NCBI RefSeq assembly: GCF_013306565.1
Contig: NZ_PZPO01000005.1
Coordinates: forward strand, 372,001-436,000
From: Hyphomicrobium sulfonivorans
GTDB lineage: Bacteria; Pseudomonadota; Alphaproteobacteria; Rhizobiales; Hyphomicrobiaceae
DNA: 64,000 nucleotides
Direction of reading: 5' to 3'
Positions 51,235 through 61,454 of this stretch are shown in pieces. Position numbers and translations under genes: made by a program. Under the pieces are notes generated by a model. It searched no databases and was not told the origin of the DNA. It saw only the letters and a list, made by a program, of their open reading frames with translations. Position 1 is the stretch's first letter. Each line of letters opens with the position of its first letter.

Positions 51235-52275
51235 ATGCAGATTTTTCAAACACTTCGCTGTCCGGTCCGGGTGATCCTCACATTTGGGTTGCTGTTCGCG
51301 GCTTTGTCGGCAGCGCACGCACAGACCTCAACGCTGGATACCATCAGGGCGCGGGGCGTGCTGAACTGCGGGATTGGCGAAGCGCAGGCGGGTTTTTCGC
51401 AAACCAGTGCGGCTGACGTGCGCACCGGCATGGATGTCGATTTCTGCAAGGCGCTGGCTCTGGCGGTGTTTGGCACGGCTGACGCCGTCAAATTCTGGCC
51501 GCTCGGGCCAAACGATCGCTTCAAGGCGCTCTCAGCGGGTGACGTAGACGTGCTGGCCCGTGGCGGCGCCTGGACCCTGACCCGCGATACGGAATTTGGC
51601 GCCCGCTTTGCCGGCGTGCTGTTTTATGACGGTCAGGGCTTCCTGACCCGGCGCGGCAATGCCGTGGCGTCGGTGCTGGAGCTTTCCGGTGCATCGATCT
51701 GCGCGCTGCCCGGCGCGATGGGCGAGCAGGGCGTGGCCGAGTTTTTCGGCGCACAGCGGATGCGCTACCAGATCGTCGCGCAGGAGAGCTGGGACGATCT
51801 GGTTCAGGCCTATGCGGCCGGCAGCTGCACGGTGCTGACGGGTGATGTCTCGCTGCTGGCGGTTACGCGCAGCAAGCTGAAGACGCCCGCCGATCATATC
51901 ATTCTGCCGGAACTCATCACCAAGGAGCCGCTCGGGCCGGCTGTACGGCAGGGCGATCCGCAGTGGTTCGGCGTCGTACGCTGGACGCTGATGGCGCTGA
52001 TCGAGGCGGAGGAGCTCGGGCTAACGTCAGAGAATGTCGATGCGCAGCGCGCGGCAACGCAGCCGAGCGTCCGTCGCTTTCTCGGCCTTGAGGCCAATCT
52101 CGGGCAGGCATTGGGCCTGCCGCGCGACTGGGCCTATCTGATCGTCAAGAACGTAGGTAATTACGGCGAGATTTTCGATCGCAATCTCGGCGCCAAATCC
52201 GATCTCAAGCTTGCCCGTGGCCTCAACAATCTTTGGACCAAAGGCGGCTTGATGTACGCAGTGCCCTTCCGCTGA
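51235..52275 (+). CDS. Amino-acid ABC transporter substrate-binding protein (AapJ/BztA-like)
   Basis: 346 residues with signal peptide (VILTFGLLFAALSAAHAQ) and the family start TLDTIRARGVLNCGIGEAQAGFS. FCKALALAVFG, LSAGDVDVLARGGAWTLTRDTEFG, WFGVVRWTLMALIEAEELG and the end LARGLNNLWTKGGLMYAVPFR are characteristic of the general L-amino-acid binding protein. It binds ligands in the periplasm. No permease or ATPase genes adjoin, so it is an orphan that must use a transporter encoded elsewhere, or acts as a sensor. Confidence 0.9.
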   Translation: MQIFQTLRCPVRVILTFGLLFAALSAAHAQTSTLDTIRARGVLNCGIGEAQAGFSQTSAADVRTGMDVDFCKALALAVFGTADAVKFWPLGPNDRFKALSAGDVDVLARGGAWTLTRDTEFGARFAGVLFYDGQGFLTRRGNAVASVLELSGASICALPGAMGEQGVAEFFGAQRMRYQIVAQESWDDLVQAYAAGSCTVLTGDVSLLAVTRSKLKTPADHIILPELITKEPLGPAVRQGDPQWFGVVRWTLMALIEAEELGLTSENVDAQRAATQPSVRRFLGLEANLGQALGLPRDWAYLIVKNVGNYGEIFDRNLGAKSDLKLARGLNNLWTKGGLMYAVPFR

Positions 52276-52386
52276 AGCTGTCCAGCTTGCGGTCTTGCGT
52301 ACGGTGCGATGCCGCGCAAGTCCGATATCCAGGCTGATAGCGCCATCCGTGTTTTGGATACGTCGCGATGACAAAGGTCCGGTGAG

Positions 52387-53082
52387 ATGACATGGCCCGC
52401 CGATCTGAGCGTCGCTCCTGAACGGGCGCTGGTGTTGATCGCGGTTTTTATCGCGGCGTTGATGATCACCATCATCGCGCTGGGATTATCCAGACGTGCG
52501 GCGCGCTATGGCCGCGAGATGGAGCGAGCACGGTTAGCGGAAGAAAAGCGTAGTGCCGCTGACGCTGAGAGAATGGACGACCGGAATGCAGTGCCGAATG
52601 TTGAGACCGTTGCGGGCGATGTCGCCGCCGCCGATGTCCATGTCGACGCCACGCCGACATCATCAGCGAGCCGCAACGTGATGCTCGGCGTTGCCGCCAT
52701 CGCTCCGGAAGCTGATCGGCCGTCGCTTCTGAAAGCCATCGACATCGCAACGGCGATGGGAGCCAACGAGCGGTTGCCTGAACTCAACCTCTCGTTGGCG
52801 GAATGGCATCTTGCCAACGGCAGTCCGGAGAAAGCTGAAGAGCTGCTGCGTGCGTGTGTACGCGGCGCTACGGAGTTTGGCCTGAAGGAACCGCACGCCC
52901 GCGCGCGTGTCATATTGGGCGATTTTGCGCAGGCAAATGGCGATCCTTCCACGGCCTGCGAACACTGGCAGATTGCGCGTATTCTCTTTCATGAGATCGG
53001 CGACAAACCAGCTTACGACGACGTAGACGTCCGCATGCAGCGCAATGGCTGTCCCAGCGATTGGGTGTTGACCGACTTCTAG
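52387..53082 (+). CDS. Hypothetical membrane-anchored protein with TPR-like helices
   Basis: 231 residues: one N-terminal transmembrane helix (ALVLIAVFIAALMITIIALGL), a charged coiled segment (RYGREMERARLAEEKRSAADAERMDD), a low-complexity linker, and a helical C-terminus (PELNLSLAEWHLANGSPEKAEELLRACVRGATEFGLKEPHARARVILGDFAQANGDPSTACEHWQIARILFHEIGD) that looks like two or three TPR units. Probably faces one side of the inner membrane as a protein-binding scaffold. Its neighbours on the minus strand encode the VWA pair, but there is no evidence of a link. Confidence 0.65.
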   Translation: MTWPADLSVAPERALVLIAVFIAALMITIIALGLSRRAARYGREMERARLAEEKRSAADAERMDDRNAVPNVETVAGDVAAADVHVDATPTSSASRNVMLGVAAIAPEADRPSLLKAIDIATAMGANERLPELNLSLAEWHLANGSPEKAEELLRACVRGATEFGLKEPHARARVILGDFAQANGDPSTACEHWQIARILFHEIGDKPAYDDVDVRMQRNGCPSDWVLTDF

Positions 53083-53140
53083 AGCACGATCGCCGTTGAA
53101 CGGAACGACGGCACAGCACCGTGCTTCACGATCGTAAGCA

Positions 53141-54136
53141 TCACTGCATGACGACTTCGACGTGGGCGATGTCACCATCGGCCAGCGTGAAATCGCGCTT
53201 GTAAACGCCAGACTGCCCCTTGGCCGTAACCGCATAGGTTCCGGGTGCAAGTATGTGGGTCGGCAGCGCGCCAACGCTGCGCATCACCAGCTGGCCGTCG
53301 GGCGTCTGCACGGTCCACTGTGTGTCGGGCAACGCCACACCGCCTTCACGGGCGACGAGCTTGAACGTTACGCGTGCGGCCGCATGGGTCACCGTTGCTT
53401 CGGTCAGTTTGCCAGCCTCGACGGTAACGTCGGCTTCCACCTTGGCGTTGGCATCGCCATATCGTGACACGATACGATAGATGCCCGCATTCAGGCGGTT
53501 GACGATATTGGGCTTGGCACCGGCAAGCACGCGCATGCGGTTATCCAGCTGGTCGCGTTCGCTGGAGAGAATGTCATAGGCAACGGTGTTGGTCGGCGGT
53601 TCGGCGCCATCCACCAGCACCTTCACCTTCAGGCCGCCGGCATTGAGCACAAACTTTTCAGATGTGATGGTGCCTGCAGTCACGACGATCTTGCGGGTGA
53701 TATCGGCGCGCCCGAACGCTGCGTTGACAATGTATTCGCCCGGATCAAGTTCAATCGTCGGGCTGGGCTCGCGATTGGTGATGAGCGGCTTGGCGCGCGC
53801 GCGCGGATCGCGCGATGCTGCATACACGCGCCAGATCACACCGGAATCTATCCGCTGGCCATCAACAGTGAGCAGGGCGGTCAAGTTCACCTGACTGCCG
53901 GTCGGCGTCGTGCCATCGGCGGCGGGGGCGCGCGGAACTACCGTTGTGTTTGTCGGCAGCGAGGGGCCAGGTACGGAATCGGCCGGTGCGTCGCGGCCGG
54001 TGTCGGGCGGGAAAGCGCCGCGCAGCCGCTCAACGGAGGTGTCGAAGTCGGACATCTGTGCCGAAGCGGGCGCGCCAGGTGACCCGCTCAGCAGCAGCGC
54101 ACAACCGCAAGCCAGCGCGCGCACACAGCGTACCAT
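53141..54136 (-). CDS. Secreted protein with beta-sandwich (PEGA-like) repeats, paralogue of the VWA protein's C-terminus
   Basis: 331 residues from ATG 54136, chosen to place a signal peptide at the N-terminus (VRCVRALACGCALLLSGSPGAPASAQ); the frame is open to ATG 54214. After a Pro-rich linker come at least three repeats built as strand-rich units ending in PGEY/GIYRIV/PGTYAV motifs: ELDPGEYIVNAAFGRADITRK, LNAGIYRIVSRYGDANAKVE and LAPGTYAVTAKGQSGVYKRD, each followed by a short strand (VVTAGTITSEKFVLNAGG and the like). The same pattern fills the VWA protein encoded upstream. Periplasmic or outer-membrane role likely. Confidence 0.65.
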   Translation of the reverse strand: MVRCVRALACGCALLLSGSPGAPASAQMSDFDTSVERLRGAFPPDTGRDAPADSVPGPSLPTNTTVVPRAPAADGTTPTGSQVNLTALLTVDGQRIDSGVIWRVYAASRDPRARAKPLITNREPSPTIELDPGEYIVNAAFGRADITRKIVVTAGTITSEKFVLNAGGLKVKVLVDGAEPPTNTVAYDILSSERDQLDNRMRVLAGAKPNIVNRLNAGIYRIVSRYGDANAKVEADVTVEAGKLTEATVTHAAARVTFKLVAREGGVALPDTQWTVQTPDGQLVMRSVGALPTHILAPGTYAVTAKGQSGVYKRDFTLADGDIAHVEVVMQ

Positions 54137-54359
54137 CGTGGGGGCGGATTGCCCCTTGGCTTTGCCGGTGCGCGGCCCAGCAGGCAGCTTCATGTCGGTG
54201 CAGGCGGGGATCATAGCGGCATGCGTCCGGACATTACGCGGCTTTGCAGCAGAAGGGTCATGACCTCTTCAAACTCTCTGACGTGGTTGAATTATGACAT
54301 TTCCGTTCGTCTGATTATCGGCAGGCAGCCGAGACTGCCCGCCCGTTTGAAAGCAGCCC

Positions 54360-56408
54360 TCACTGATCGGTGAAATCGAACGTGCGGTGTTCGTTGGCTT
54401 TGATTTCAACCGTGCTCAGCAGCGGCCGATCGGCGGTGTCGGCGCGCACGACGTAATGGCCGGGCGCCAGCACTGCGGTGGGCTCGGGATCGCTGCTGCG
54501 CAGAACGGTGCGCTGCTTCTCATCCTGTATTTCCCAGAACATGCTGCCAGGCACGTTGCGGGCATCGGCGCGTTTCAGCGTCACACTTCCACTTTGCAGC
54601 GGTAGCAAAACGCGCTGCTCCTGCCCGGCGCCAAGTGTCAGTTCGGTGGCGGCAATCACGTTGCTGTCGGCCACCGTAGCCTCAAACCGATACCGGCCGG
54701 CGGAAAGATCAAATTGCGGTTCGGCGTCGATGGTGCGGGCTATTTCGGCAGCATCGGAGCCAAGCCGGATCACGCGATAGGTTATCTGGCCCAGGGCTGT
54801 TCCGGTCGCCTCACCACTGTGTGCGGCGGCCAGTGTTACGCGTGTCAACGCCAACGGCAGCGTGTGACGAACGACATCGCCCGCGCCCACCGCAACCTGT
54901 GTCCGCGCTTCGGCCATCGCGGTCTTGGCTGTCACATGATAGGTGCCTGCCGGCAGCATGAATGTGGGCTTGGCTGCAGCGGAGCGCAGAACCTCGCGGC
55001 GGCCCTGCGGCGCATCCGGATCGTCTCGGTGGAGAATGAACGTGACGCCTTCCGTCAAAGGCTCGCCCTGCGTTGCGCCGGTGCCGCCCGTAGCTGAGAG
55101 TTCCAGCCGCCCGGCGGTGAGAACCGGGGTGAAGCCGCTGCCTGCTGCCGCCGTAACCGTCACGGTGTTTTGCTGCTGCACGGCGCCGCTCTGTGCGGTG
55201 ACGTTGTATTCTCCCGCCGGCACAACGATTTCCGGCCCCGCTTCGCGGCCCAGCCAGACAGGTGGGGTGCCTGCAGGCGCATTCGCGGGCGTCACCGTGA
55301 AAATCGGATAGGCCAGCGGCGCGCCGGCAGCAGAGGGCCGCGCCTGCATCTTCAACACGCCAGCGTTCAGATCAAAGCGCGCATCGACAGCGGCATCACC
55401 GGTGAAGGTGACGGTCTGGCGTGCCGATGCGAGGCCAAGCTGTGCCTCGATCTCGTAGGTTCCGGGCGCAAGCTTTTCGATCAGCGAAGGCGCCGCAACC
55501 TCTTTCACAATCTCGCCGCCCGCATCGGCATGGCGGATGCGCCAGCGCACAGGCACATTCAACGGTGCTGCCGATGCCCCGAGGCTTGCGGTCAAATAAA
55601 CGCCAGCCGGCCGAGCAGGTGCAGCAGGAGTATCGGGCTGAGCGGCGTCATCCGCATGAGCAAGCGGCGCCGGTTCCTCAGCCTGCGGATCGGGGATGAG
55701 CTTTGCAAGCCGCATTGCCTGAGTGAGTGCGGATGAAACGGTGCCGGTGTCGGTCGCATTCCACATCTGACCGCCCGTCAGACGCGGCACGCAACTCATG
55801 TGCGCGATCTTAGCGGCGGAAAGGCCCAGCGTAACAGTGTGGATCACGAGCCCCGGATTGGCACGCAGCAGATTTTCGGTCGCGCTGCAAATGTCCTGAC
55901 CGCAGTTGTCGATGTCGTCGGCAACAAGAACGATGCTTGCAGGTTTGGCGCCCGCGATTGCATTGGCTGACTCGCGCAGAGCAAGTGCCACCGGCCCTTT
56001 GCCGACGGCATTCATGCGGTCGACCGCTGCCGACAGATTGCGGGCGGCATTGTTGCCGGGCGGCAGTACGATCTCGGCATCACCGCAGTTGCCACGCCGC
56101 CGATGGCCGAACGCGGCCAGGCCGACACTGGCCTGCGCGCGCAATTCCGGCACCAGCGTGCGCAGCGCATCGCGCACGATCTCCAGCTTCGAGCGCTTCT
56201 CATCGCCCAGATGGCCCCACATCGAGCCCGAGCCATCGACGATGATCATGGCTGTTGGTGCAGCGGCCGGGGTGCCAGTGGCGGCAACGGCGGCAGCTTC
56301 CTGTGCGCGTGCCGATGCACTGCCAAGGCCCGCGATGGCGGAGATCACACCGGTGGCGATCACAGCGGCGGCGCAAAGCGAGGTGAGCGGTCTGTTGAGC
56401 AGCAACAT
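54360..56408 (-). CDS. Secreted von Willebrand factor A protein with PEGA-like repeats
   Basis: 682 residues from ATG 56408 (AGGGA upstream), with signal peptide (LTSLCAAAVIATGVISAIAGLGSASARA). VWA domain about residues 45-240 with MIDAS DGSGS (in AMIIVDGSGSMWG), GLAAFGHRR and LVADDIDNCGQDICSATE. The remaining 430 residues are beta-rich repeats with PGTYEIEAQLGL, PAGEYNVTAQSG, PAGTYHVTAKTA, SAGRYRFEATVA and APGHYVVRADTA. VWA proteins of this build are seen in exported Mg-binding proteins and chaperone systems; function unknown here. It lies upstream of its repeat-sharing paralogue on the same strand. Confidence 0.8.
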   Translation of the reverse strand: MLLLNRPLTSLCAAAVIATGVISAIAGLGSASARAQEAAAVAATGTPAAAPTAMIIVDGSGSMWGHLGDEKRSKLEIVRDALRTLVPELRAQASVGLAAFGHRRRGNCGDAEIVLPPGNNAARNLSAAVDRMNAVGKGPVALALRESANAIAGAKPASIVLVADDIDNCGQDICSATENLLRANPGLVIHTVTLGLSAAKIAHMSCVPRLTGGQMWNATDTGTVSSALTQAMRLAKLIPDPQAEEPAPLAHADDAAQPDTPAAPARPAGVYLTASLGASAAPLNVPVRWRIRHADAGGEIVKEVAAPSLIEKLAPGTYEIEAQLGLASARQTVTFTGDAAVDARFDLNAGVLKMQARPSAAGAPLAYPIFTVTPANAPAGTPPVWLGREAGPEIVVPAGEYNVTAQSGAVQQQNTVTVTAAAGSGFTPVLTAGRLELSATGGTGATQGEPLTEGVTFILHRDDPDAPQGRREVLRSAAAKPTFMLPAGTYHVTAKTAMAEARTQVAVGAGDVVRHTLPLALTRVTLAAAHSGEATGTALGQITYRVIRLGSDAAEIARTIDAEPQFDLSAGRYRFEATVADSNVIAATELTLGAGQEQRVLLPLQSGSVTLKRADARNVPGSMFWEIQDEKQRTVLRSSDPEPTAVLAPGHYVVRADTADRPLLSTVEIKANEHRTFDFTDQ

Positions 56409-56742
56409 GCGTGTCCCTGATTGCCGCGCTGGTGTGCGCAGGGCGGATTCGACCCGGGCACAATAGCCTATCCGCTCCCCCACCGGTATCGCCCGGCGGT
56501 GAAACCCCAATATCCGGATTGCTGCGGCAATTTCGGCTTGGCGGGAAGCGGTCGCGACAGTTAGACCACCTGAGGCAGGTGCCGTTACGCCTATTGGGTC
56601 TGGCTATGGGACGATAGCCGGCTAATCTTCTTGTTGCAGGCTAACCCAGCGATTCAAAAGATGAATTCCGGCCGCCGGCCCATTTTCCCCGTTCATAGCA
56701 CTTTGCCCGTTCTGCCCAGCAATTTTGCCCAGGAGTGTCGCA

Positions 56743-57318
56743 ATGGAAAACCCCGTCATTGATTTTCTGTCTAAGCGCCGCTCGGTGAAGCCGGATCGCC
56801 TGCAGGCGCCAGCACCCACGGCGCAGGAGCTGGAAACCATTTTCACCATCGCTTCGCGTGTGCCCGACCACAAGAAGTTGGCGCCGTGGCGCTTCATCGT
56901 GATCGAGGGCGATGCGCGGGCAAAGCTGGGCGAGGCGATTGCCGAGGCCTGCGTCGCGGCGGAGCAGGAGCCTCCGTCCCACGTGAGGCTGGAAACTGAA
57001 CGCAACCGCCTGCAGCGGGCGCCGATGGTGATCGCCGCCATCTCGCGCGTCACGCCCCATCGCAGCGCGCCGGAGTGGGAGCAGGTGCTTTCGGCCGGTG
57101 CGGCGTGCCTCAATCTGTGCATTGCGGCCAACGCGTTGGGATACGGCACGGCCTGGCTGTCGGAATGGATCGCCTACAACGCTGACGTGGCCAAGGCGCT
57201 TGGCCTCGGTGAGCATGAGCGCGTTGCGGGCTTCATCTATATCGGCACGCCGATGGAGGCTCCGACCGAGCGCGAGCGTCCTGCGCTTACGGACATCGTC
57301 AGCCGCTGGGGCGAGTGA
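56743..57318 (+). CDS. Nitroreductase-family NAD(P)H oxidoreductase (YdjA-like)
   Basis: 191 residues from ATG 56743 (AGGAG upstream). FLSKRRSVKPDRLQAPAPTAQELETIFTIASRVPDHKKLAPWRFIVIEG is the FMN-binding start of the minimal nitroreductases; CLNLCIAANALGYGTAWLSEWIAYN and VAGFIYIGTPMEAPTERERP complete the fold. Short YdjA-type enzyme; acts on nitro compounds or quinones as an FMN dimer. Confidence 0.92.
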   Translation: MENPVIDFLSKRRSVKPDRLQAPAPTAQELETIFTIASRVPDHKKLAPWRFIVIEGDARAKLGEAIAEACVAAEQEPPSHVRLETERNRLQRAPMVIAAISRVTPHRSAPEWEQVLSAGAACLNLCIAANALGYGTAWLSEWIAYNADVAKALGLGEHERVAGFIYIGTPMEAPTERERPALTDIVSRWGE

Positions 57319-57524
57319 GTTGCGCTCCGGTGGTTTGATCGGCCAGTAGTTCACACATCACAGGCGTCACCCACCGATCGAGCGGCGCATGCATAGCGCT
57401 CGGTTCATGCTGCGCCGAAACTTAACGCCATCTTCACTATGGTCGGGCAGCCTTGTCATGTCGGCCCGTAGAGGTGGCGGGCAGGCTTGATCGATCGTCG
57501 CGCACCGCCGCGGAGGTGAAAGCC

Positions 57525-58259
57525 TTGAGCCCGCTGTTGGATGTTCCGGCCCAGCTTGCATTGGCGCTCTCGCTCGCTGCGGCCTCGGTTGAAGGCGCCC
57601 AGCCACACCTGCCACTGCCCATCGCGCAGCCGTCATTTACAGGACATGTCGATGGCGCGCTTGAAGGCCCGCTGCTGTTCTCCGAGCGCTCATGGATGCG
57701 TGCGCTACATGGCGTCCCCGATGAAGCGCAGAAGCTGGGCGGGCGTGTCTTCGTAACCAGTGGCGGGCGGTTCTATGTGCCTGCTCCGGGCGCGCATCAG
57801 CGTATGCTCGTCGCCCGCAACAACGCCAAAATCGCTGCGAAGATTGCGCAAGCCGCTGCGCGTGAGAATGCCCGGCGCATGCAGCCGCTGATTGGCAAAC
57901 CGGCGGTTGCTGCCGATCTCCTCATCGCTCACGTTGTCGATGTTTCAACCGCCGTCGCGCTGGTGTCCGCAGTCGAAAACACGCCCGATCTGGCGCTCGC
58001 CACTGCTGCTCCTCGGCTGGCGGCAGCATTCGGCACCGGGGCCGACGAAACGCGCCAAGCCATGACGGTTGAGCAGTTCTATCGGCTGTTGATTGCCAAG
58101 ACGGCGGCACCGCCGCGGCTCGTCGCTTTGGGTCTGAAGCCGAGGCCCCGATCCGAAAATGAAACAGCGGAGCAGGCGGCGCAGGCTGATCGCGAGCGTG
58201 TTATCGCCGCCTGGCGCGCACGCATCAACGCTGTTCCCGCCGCCGCTGCAACTCAATAG
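57525..58259 (+). CDS. Conserved-looking hypothetical protein
   Basis: 244 residues if started at TTG 57525, which has a perfect GGAGGTGA five bases upstream. The N-terminus ([20 protein letters not shown]) is mildly hydrophobic, the centre has [24 protein letters not shown], and the rest is Ala/Arg-rich and helical. No family recognised. Its last 7 bases overlap the end of nadK on the other strand. Confidence 0.55.
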   Translation: MSPLLDVPAQLALALSLAAASVEGAQPHLPLPIAQPSFTGHVDGALEGPLLFSERSWMRALHGVPDEAQKLGGRVFVTSGGRFYVPAPGAHQRMLVARNNAKIAAKIAQAAARENARRMQPLIGKPAVAADLLIAHVVDVSTAVALVSAVENTPDLALATAAPRLAAAFGTGADETRQAMTVEQFYRLLIAKTAAPPRLVALGLKPRPRSENETAEQAAQADRERVIAAWRARINAVPAAAATQ

Positions 58260-59035
58260 CGGAACTGTTCCGCCAGCACCCGCTCATCAAGGCTGTGGTT
58301 GGCGTCAAACATCATATAGAGCTCGACGTTGCGCGCTTTTTCCACCTCGACGCGCGTCACGGCACGGGTTTCGAAGTGATCGGCAACGGCACTCACCGGC
58401 CGCTTGTCGGCCTCCAGCACATCGATGACGATGCGCACCTTGTTGGGCAGCAGCGCGCCGCGCCAACGCCGCGGACGGAACGGGCTGATGGGCGTCAACG
58501 CCAGCAACGGCGCGTTGATCGGCAAAATCGGCCCGTGCGCGGAAAGATTGTACGCGGTCGATCCGGCCGGCGTCGCCACCAGCACGCCATCGCAGATCAG
58601 TTCTTCCATGCGCAGCGTATCGTCGACCATGATGCGCAGCTTGGCGGCCTGATAGCGCTCACGAAAAAGAGAAACCTCGTTAATGGCCAGAGCCTTGTGG
58701 GCCTTGCCGGATTTCTCGTAGGCGATCATCGACAGCGGATGGATGCGGCTTATATCGGCGGCGGCCAGCCGTTCGCGCAGGTTGATCTCGCTGTAGTCGT
58801 TCATCAGGAAGCCGACCGAACCTCGGTTCATGCCATAGATCGGCACGCCGTTGTTCATGAACCGATGCAGCGTTTGCAGCATGTGGCCGTCACCGCCGAG
58901 GGCGACGATGGCATCCGCTTCCGGAACCTCGCAATCGCCATAGACTTCCACAAGCCGTTCGCGCGCGGCCATGGCTTCGGGCATCTCGCTTGCCACGAAC
59001 GCGATCTTGTCGAATGTGTTTTTCAATTTTGACAT
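58253..59035 (-). CDS. nadK: NAD kinase
   Basis: 260 residues from ATG 59035. [13 protein letters not shown] is the GGDG catalytic loop; [52 protein letters not shown] and [18 protein letters not shown] are the conserved blocks. It makes NADP+ from NAD+ and ATP or polyphosphate. Divergent from cutA, starts 41 nt apart. Confidence 0.95.
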   Translation of the reverse strand: MSKLKNTFDKIAFVASEMPEAMAARERLVEVYGDCEVPEADAIVALGGDGHMLQTLHRFMNNGVPIYGMNRGSVGFLMNDYSEINLRERLAAADISRIHPLSMIAYEKSGKAHKALAINEVSLFRERYQAAKLRIMVDDTLRMEELICDGVLVATPAGSTAYNLSAHGPILPINAPLLALTPISPFRPRRWRGALLPNKVRIVIDVLEADKRPVSAVADHFETRAVTRVEVEKARNVELYMMFDANHSLDERVLAEQFRY

Positions 59036-59076
59036 CGTGCTCTGGAACGCAACCAAGGCGTGGGAGGCTGGCGCAA

Positions 59077-59412
59077 GTGCAGCAAAACGACAAGCCCGTT
59101 CTCGTCTATTCCACTTTCCCTTCGGCGGAGGTGGCGGAGCAGGTGGCGCGGGAACTCATCGAGCGGAGGTTGGTGGCCTGTGTCAACATCCTGCCCGGCA
59201 TGACGTCAATTTACCGTTGGGATGGCGCGATCAACCGGGATAGCGAAGTCGTGGCGATCATCAAGACACGTTCGCAGCTCGCCGCCAAGGTCATGCAGGA
59301 GGTTGCAGCCCGTCATCCCTATGACAATCCCGCGCTGCTGGTGATAGAGGTGGCCGACGGCGGCGCGGATTATCTCAAATGGCTGATGACCGAGACAGAC
59401 CAGGCCGACTGA
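59077..59412 (+). CDS. cutA: Divalent-cation tolerance protein CutA
   Basis: 111 residues from GTG 59077 with GGGAGG nine bases upstream; the longer open frame overlaps the nadK start region. [56 protein letters not shown] and [26 protein letters not shown] are the CutA1 signature, trimeric ferredoxin-like fold. Links to copper tolerance are historical; actual role is unclear. Confidence 0.93.
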   Translation: MQQNDKPVLVYSTFPSAEVAEQVARELIERRLVACVNILPGMTSIYRWDGAINRDSEVVAIIKTRSQLAAKVMQEVAARHPYDNPALLVIEVADGGADYLKWLMTETDQAD

Positions 59413-59638
59413 TGTCCGATGAGCCAGCAGTGGCATTGCCCGGCACCGCGATACGGTCGCCAATGCGGCAGAAGTCGATGCGAAAGTGACGATGCAACCT
59501 ATGCCGGTGTGCTGCTGGCATGCAGATCGCTCAGGGCGCAACGCTGGGGCGTTGCACCCAAATGCACGCGGAACGGTGCGAAGCCGCAGCTTGCCATAAG
59601 CCGGGGCTCAGCGTTTGGAGCAGCGCTATGCCGATCAA

Positions 59639-60652
59639 TCAGTAAACGCCGCCGAGGCTAAGCATCAGATTGTAGCGCGGTGTGCCCCGCGCTGGGCGGC
59701 GCGAATTGTTCGACTTCTTGACCTTGCGGTTGGCCTTAGGTGCCGCGGCCTGCCCGGTTGGTGCAGCCGCCGGCGGGTTGTATGCCTGCTCCTGATCCAG
59801 CGACGCCGAAGCAATATTGTTGCCCGGAATAAGCGGCTGTTGCGGTGCTGGCTGGAAGTCGCGCGGACCGCCGATCGCCATGCGACCCGGCAGCGGAGCG
59901 GTAGCGGTGTTGGCGGCGGTGCTGGGCAGAGGCGTATAGAGCCGGGTGGCCGCCTGTGCCGAATTTGCCTTCCAGGGCAGCACTTCCTGCTTCGCCGCAG
60001 CTGTTGCGACGGTGCCGGCTGGCAGCGCAGCGGATTCTAGTTGCTCGGCGCCACCGCAGGTGCGGCCGTTGTAGGACTTCAGCAGCGTCAGCAGCAGATA
60101 GTCAGGCTCTTCCACGGGCAGGGTCGCGTTGGCCCGCGACGTAAATTCCTGCATGGCTTCGCGGGTGTTATCGGTCCAGGAGCCATTGACACGGCCCGAA
60201 TAGCAGCCGACGCGCTTCAGGTTTTGCTGAATATCGACGATGAGGCGATAGCGAGCATCCGCATCGGTGGGTGCAAGCGCACCGTCACTGGATACTGCGG
60301 AGGAAACCTGCGCCGACCAGCCGTCGAGACTGGAAAGAGCGGCTTTCTCAACGCGAGGAGCTGCGCCTGACAGAGCCGGCGGCGCAGTGGCGGTGAGTGA
60401 ATTTGACGACGCCAGATTCAGAGCGGGGGCGAAGGCGCCAAGACGTGAGCCGCCATTGGCTACAGCGTTCTGGATTTTGTGGGTGCGGGCAGGGGCGCGA
60501 TGGATCGCGATTTCGGCATCGGCAGCGTGCCGGTCGGCTAGCGCCTGCTTCGCTTGCTGGAGCGTAGTGCCGGAGTCAACCGGAGCCGGAAAGTAGACAA
60601 ACAGGCCTACACCGACACCTGCCAACAACACGAAGCCACCGAGGCCGCGCAT
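59639..60652 (-). CDS. Membrane-anchored peptidoglycan-binding-domain protein
   Basis: 337 residues. An N-terminal membrane anchor (LGGFVLLAGVGVGLFVYF), a long low-complexity Ala/Ser/Thr linker, and around residues 135-200 a peptidoglycan-binding-like helical domain (VDIQQNLKRVGCYSGRVNGSWTDNTREAMQEFTSRANATLPVEEPDYLLLTLLKSYNGRTCG) with two Cys that may pair. The C-terminus is disordered and basic (NRKVKKSNNSRRPARG). GGGAG precedes the ATG. Such proteins sit in the periplasm of Hyphomicrobiales; function unknown. Confidence 0.8.
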   Translation of the reverse strand: MRGLGGFVLLAGVGVGLFVYFPAPVDSGTTLQQAKQALADRHAADAEIAIHRAPARTHKIQNAVANGGSRLGAFAPALNLASSNSLTATAPPALSGAAPRVEKAALSSLDGWSAQVSSAVSSDGALAPTDADARYRLIVDIQQNLKRVGCYSGRVNGSWTDNTREAMQEFTSRANATLPVEEPDYLLLTLLKSYNGRTCGGAEQLESAALPAGTVATAAAKQEVLPWKANSAQAATRLYTPLPSTAANTATAPLPGRMAIGGPRDFQPAPQQPLIPGNNIASASLDQEQAYNPPAAAPTGQAAAPKANRKVKKSNNSRRPARGTPRYNLMLSLGGVY

Positions 60653-61454
60653 AATGGTGAACTCCCTTACGCTTCGATCCCGGATCTGCGGCGGGTCAAC
60701 CGCCGGGTCGCCAGGATGACCGGACGCACATCCCAGTACAGACGGCGCCGCCAGACACTACGGCGGCAGCAGTGACAAACCACTTAAAGGGCGCGAAAAA
60801 CTTCAGCTTCCCTTGATGTAACCGAATGTTAACTAAAATAAGTCCGCACACGGGCGGATGCAACTTTATTTCCTGCGTTATCGACAGCGGAGAAGCAGCA
60901 GTTGCGCGGGCTGGCAGGCGCCATGTTGCATGCGCGAGGTGTTAACAACTCGGCCCCAACCTGGGGACAAAATGCAGCGCCAAAGTGGGCAACCTGTGGA
61001 CGGTTGCGTGGCTGAAGACAGTCAAGAAATGGGCCAAAAATCAGGCGTTTTTCGCTATCGCGCTGATTCTCTTAACAAAAGATTTCGAATCGCGTAGCAA
61101 GGAAAGCCGAGGGGCAGTACCGCGTCTGTTAACTTGTCGCCCCGTCCCGTGGGGAAAGTTACGCACAGGGGAGATCGAGCGGCGATGCTCTCCAGCGCAT
61201 GGCACCAGACGGGAAGGGGATCCAGCTCTCGATATTCGTTGCGGCGCGTTATCGCCGGTCCGGCCAGGAACATTGGGGAATGATCCTGGAGCTCAACGGA
61301 TCGATAGAGACCGTCACCGTGGCAGGTATCCCGTAAATCGCGTCAGAGATGGAGCCGTTCTGTCCAACACGCCCTTCCGTATGGACAGAGACAAGTCAAG
61401 CGTTGGCGTTGGCCTCGGGCCAGCAGCTGGCGATCATAATTCATGAGGGCAAAC
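60653..61454. other. Long intergenic region
   Basis: About 800 nt without a recognisable gene; the open frames have no family resemblance. It contains a few 9-mers one or two bases off the DnaA box (TTATCGACA near 60880, TGTGGACGG near 60993, TTACGCACA near 61160) and AT-rich patches, too weak to call an origin. It probably holds the promoter of the next gene. Confidence 0.4.

Noticed and set aside
60858-61170. Possible replication origin with DnaA boxes
   Set aside because: The 9-mers differ from TTATCCACA by one or two bases, are few and irregular, and no dnaA, parAB or repA gene is near.
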